The position numbers were made by a program, and so were the translations under genes. A model generated the notes under the pieces. That model ran no database searches and had not been told where the DNA came from. It was given only the letters and a program-made list of their open reading frames with translations. Below, in pieces: positions 62,051-64,000 of a DNA stretch of 64,000 nucleotides; the first letter of the stretch is position 1; each line of letters starts with the position of its first letter. The DNA comes from Isoperla grammatica (taxonomy: Eukaryota; Arthropoda; Insecta; Plecoptera; Perlodidae): the NCBI GenBank assembly GCA_945910005.1, contig OX246746.1, positions 27,179,075-27,243,074 of the forward strand. Direction: 5' to 3'.

Positions 62051-63332
62051 GTGTGATGGTGTGATGGTGTGATGGTGTGATGGTGTGCTGGTGTGCTGGT
62101 GTGCTGGTGTGCTGGTGTGCTGGTGTGCTGGTGTGATGGTGTGATGGTGTGATGGTGTGCTGGTGTGCTGGTGTGATGGTGTGATGGTGTGATGGTGTGA
62201 TGGTGTGATGGTGTGATGGTATGATGGTGTGATGGTGTGCTGGTGTGATGGTGTGATGGTTTGATGGTGTGATGGTGTGATGGTGTGATGGTGTGATGGT
62301 GTGATGGTGTGATGGTGTGATGGTGTGCTGGTGTGATGGTGTGATGGTGTGCTGGTGTGATGGTGTGATGGTGTGATGGTGTGATGGTGTGATGGTGTGA
62401 TGGTGTGCTTGTGTGATGGTGTGATGGTGTGCTTGTGTGATGGCGTGATGGTGTGCTGGTGTGATGGAGTGCTGGTGTGCTGGTGTGCTGGTGTGCTGGT
62501 GTGCTGGTGTGCTGGTGTGATGGTGTGATGGTGTGATGGTGTGATAATGTGATGGTGTGATGGTGTGATGGTGTGATGGTGTGATGGTGTGCTGGTGTGA
62601 TGGTGTGATGGTTTGATGGTGTGATGGTGTGATGGTGTGATGGTGTGATGGTGTGATGGTGTGATGGTGTGATGGTGTGCTGGTGTGATGGTGTGATGGT
62701 GTGCTGGTGTGATGGTGTGATGGTGTGATGGTGTGATGGTGTGATGGTGTGATGGTGTGCTTGTGTGATGGTGTGATGGTGTGCTGGTGTGATGGTGTGA
62801 TGGTGTGCTGGTGTGATGGTGTGATGGTGTGATGGTGTGATGGTGTGATGGTGTGATGGTGTGCTTGTGTGATGGTGTGATGGTGTGCTTGTGTGATGGC
62901 GTGATGGTGTGCTGGTGTGATGGTGTGCTGGTGTGATGGTGTGATGGTGTGATGGTGTGCTGGTGTGATGGTGTGATGGTTTGATGGTGTGATGGTGTGA
63001 TGGTGTGATGGTGTGATGGTGTGATGGTGTGATGGTGTGCTGGTGTGCTGGTGTGCTGGTGTGATGGTGTGATGGTGTGATGGTGTGATAATGTGATGGT
63101 GTGCTGGTGTGATGGTGTGATGGTGTGATGGTGTGATGGTGTGATAATGTGATGGTGTGATGGTGTGATGGTGTGATGGTGTGATGGTGTGATGGTGTGA
63201 TAATGTGATGGTGTGATGGTGTGATGGTGTGATGGTGTGATGGTGTGATGGTGTGATGGTGTGATAATGTGATGGTGTGATGGTGTGATGGTGTGATGGT
63301 GTGATGGTGTGATGGTGTGATGGTGTGATGGT
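62051..63332. repeat. GTGATGGT octamer array with higher-order structure
   Basis: About 160 octamers of GTGATGGT and variants GTGCTGGT, GTGCTTGT, GTGATAAT and GTTTGATG. GTTTGATG occurs near 62258, 62610 and 62978 (about 44 and 46 octamers apart) in similar neighbourhoods. GTGATAAT recurs every 7-8 octamers from about 63086 to 63262. The two long minus-strand frames (454 and 449 codons) only exist because octamers of this kind lack stops in those frames; they are His/Thr/Pro/Ser repeats with no gene features. Confidence 0.95.
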
Positions 63333-64000
63333 ATGCACTTGTGTAAAGGAAACCTGACCACTATATTTATATCTTGAGAACGCTTCAGGATATTTAAAAA
63401 GTTATTTCAATTCGAAATTTGATTATCTATTTGCTAAACAATTAAAAAAAATAATTGTAAAATATTTTAGTTGTTACGATTGTAATTTTAATAACTAACT
63501 AATTCTTAATTATTGTACTAATTATATAAACAATAATCGTTTGAGTTACAAAATAGTTTTTAATTCATTGTTTATCTGATACAACACGATATACGAATCA
63601 CTTTTTCAATATCTTGATACGTTCCGCAAGATATCAATAAAATACTGATAATTTTGCCAAGTCTGCCGGGTGGTAACTTGCATTTGCTTTTGTTCGGGCT
63701 CAGGGAGCGCGGTGATGGAGGGGGGGGGGGGGGGTGAAGGAGGAGGAGGGGAATAATTTTAAAAACCATAAAACGATTGTAAATGATAATTAGCCAGTGG
63801 CAATTAAAAAGCAGGAAACTCCTTTCATAGCAAAGAACAAGAAACCCCACAATTCGTTCCAAATAAAAAAAACATTTCAATTTATGTTGAGACTGAGGAA
63901 AGGGTAACCAGAACTAGAATGAACGCAAGGAAAGCAAAGACGAGGCCCTAGTAATCAGCAATGGAAACTTCTCAAAGCCGAAACTTGTTAACAGGAAAGT
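63333..64000. other. No recognisable gene
   Basis: AT-rich with the poly-G run at 63.72 kb. Confidence 0.6.
63720..63734 (+). repeat. Poly-G run (15 G)
   Basis: G homopolymer followed by a GAAGGAGGAGG purine tract. Confidence 0.9.

Noticed and set aside
61974..63361. Two overlapping 449-454-codon minus-strand frames rich in His, Thr, Pro and Ser
   Set aside because: They are translations of the GTGATGGT octamer array; several frames of the same repeat stay open, and there is no start context or unique domain.

Overview
The window is a gene-poor, AT-rich stretch of an animal genome assembly. It contains one 200-N scaffold gap (25153-25352). Evidence for an animal genome is a GIY-YIG endonuclease fragment of a Penelope-like retroelement, many tRNA-derived SINE copies with A and B box remnants, a hAT-type element with an 8-bp target duplication, several fold-back/TIR elements, and many micro-, mini- and satellite arrays. 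A marine invertebrate is my best guess, but no host gene here is good enough to name a taxon. I see no rRNA, snRNA or functional tRNA gene and no bacterial-style operon.

Layout. 0-9 kb: unannotated AT-rich DNA with a 200-bp fold-back element (528-727), a perfect 27-bp-arm hairpin (2243-2319), a tRNA-like SINE head (about 7455) and a non-autonomous hAT element (8196-8939). 9-18 kb: SINE copies on both strands, a poly-C hairpin, and a composite locus at 13.19-14.04 kb with two decayed Penelope-type ends in inverted orientation followed by three tandem SINE units. A 492-bp element with perfect 28-bp TIRs lies at 16.4 kb. 18-25 kb: a 2.5-kb satellite (20.83-23.37 kb) with a diverged precursor-like flank; its repeat spacing changes in 14-bp steps. 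Next to it, on the minus strand, is a 102-codon ORF for a small hydrophobic protein, the only plausible host coding sequence.

25-40 kb: ATT arrays, the gap, a 4-copy ~180-bp satellite (27.24-27.96 kb), two long-TIR elements (30.2 and 31.4 kb), a 0.9-kb TCTACAG heptamer array (33.4-34.35 kb), a 366-bp MITE with nested palindromes (38.5 kb) and a GTGTGC hexamer array (39.9 kb). 40-54 kb: a duplicated ~95-bp repeat, a possible Penelope-type end at 43.7 kb, a TIR element next to a ten-copy 50-bp minisatellite (44.9-45.55 kb), then about 8 kb with no recognisable feature.

54-64 kb: the 3' part of a Penelope-like element (53805-54790). Its endonuclease reading frame runs into a hammerhead-ribozyme-like motif and then an AAT/ATT microsatellite. 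The end of the window holds another SINE copy and a 1.28-kb octamer array (62.05-63.33 kb) with higher-order structure.

No set of genes here can be seen to work together. The coherent biology is transposable elements and the repeats they seed. The most informative locus is the Penelope-like 3' end with its hammerhead-like fold, together with related decayed ends at 13.2-13.5 kb. Most other open frames are chance ORFs or translations of tandem repeats.
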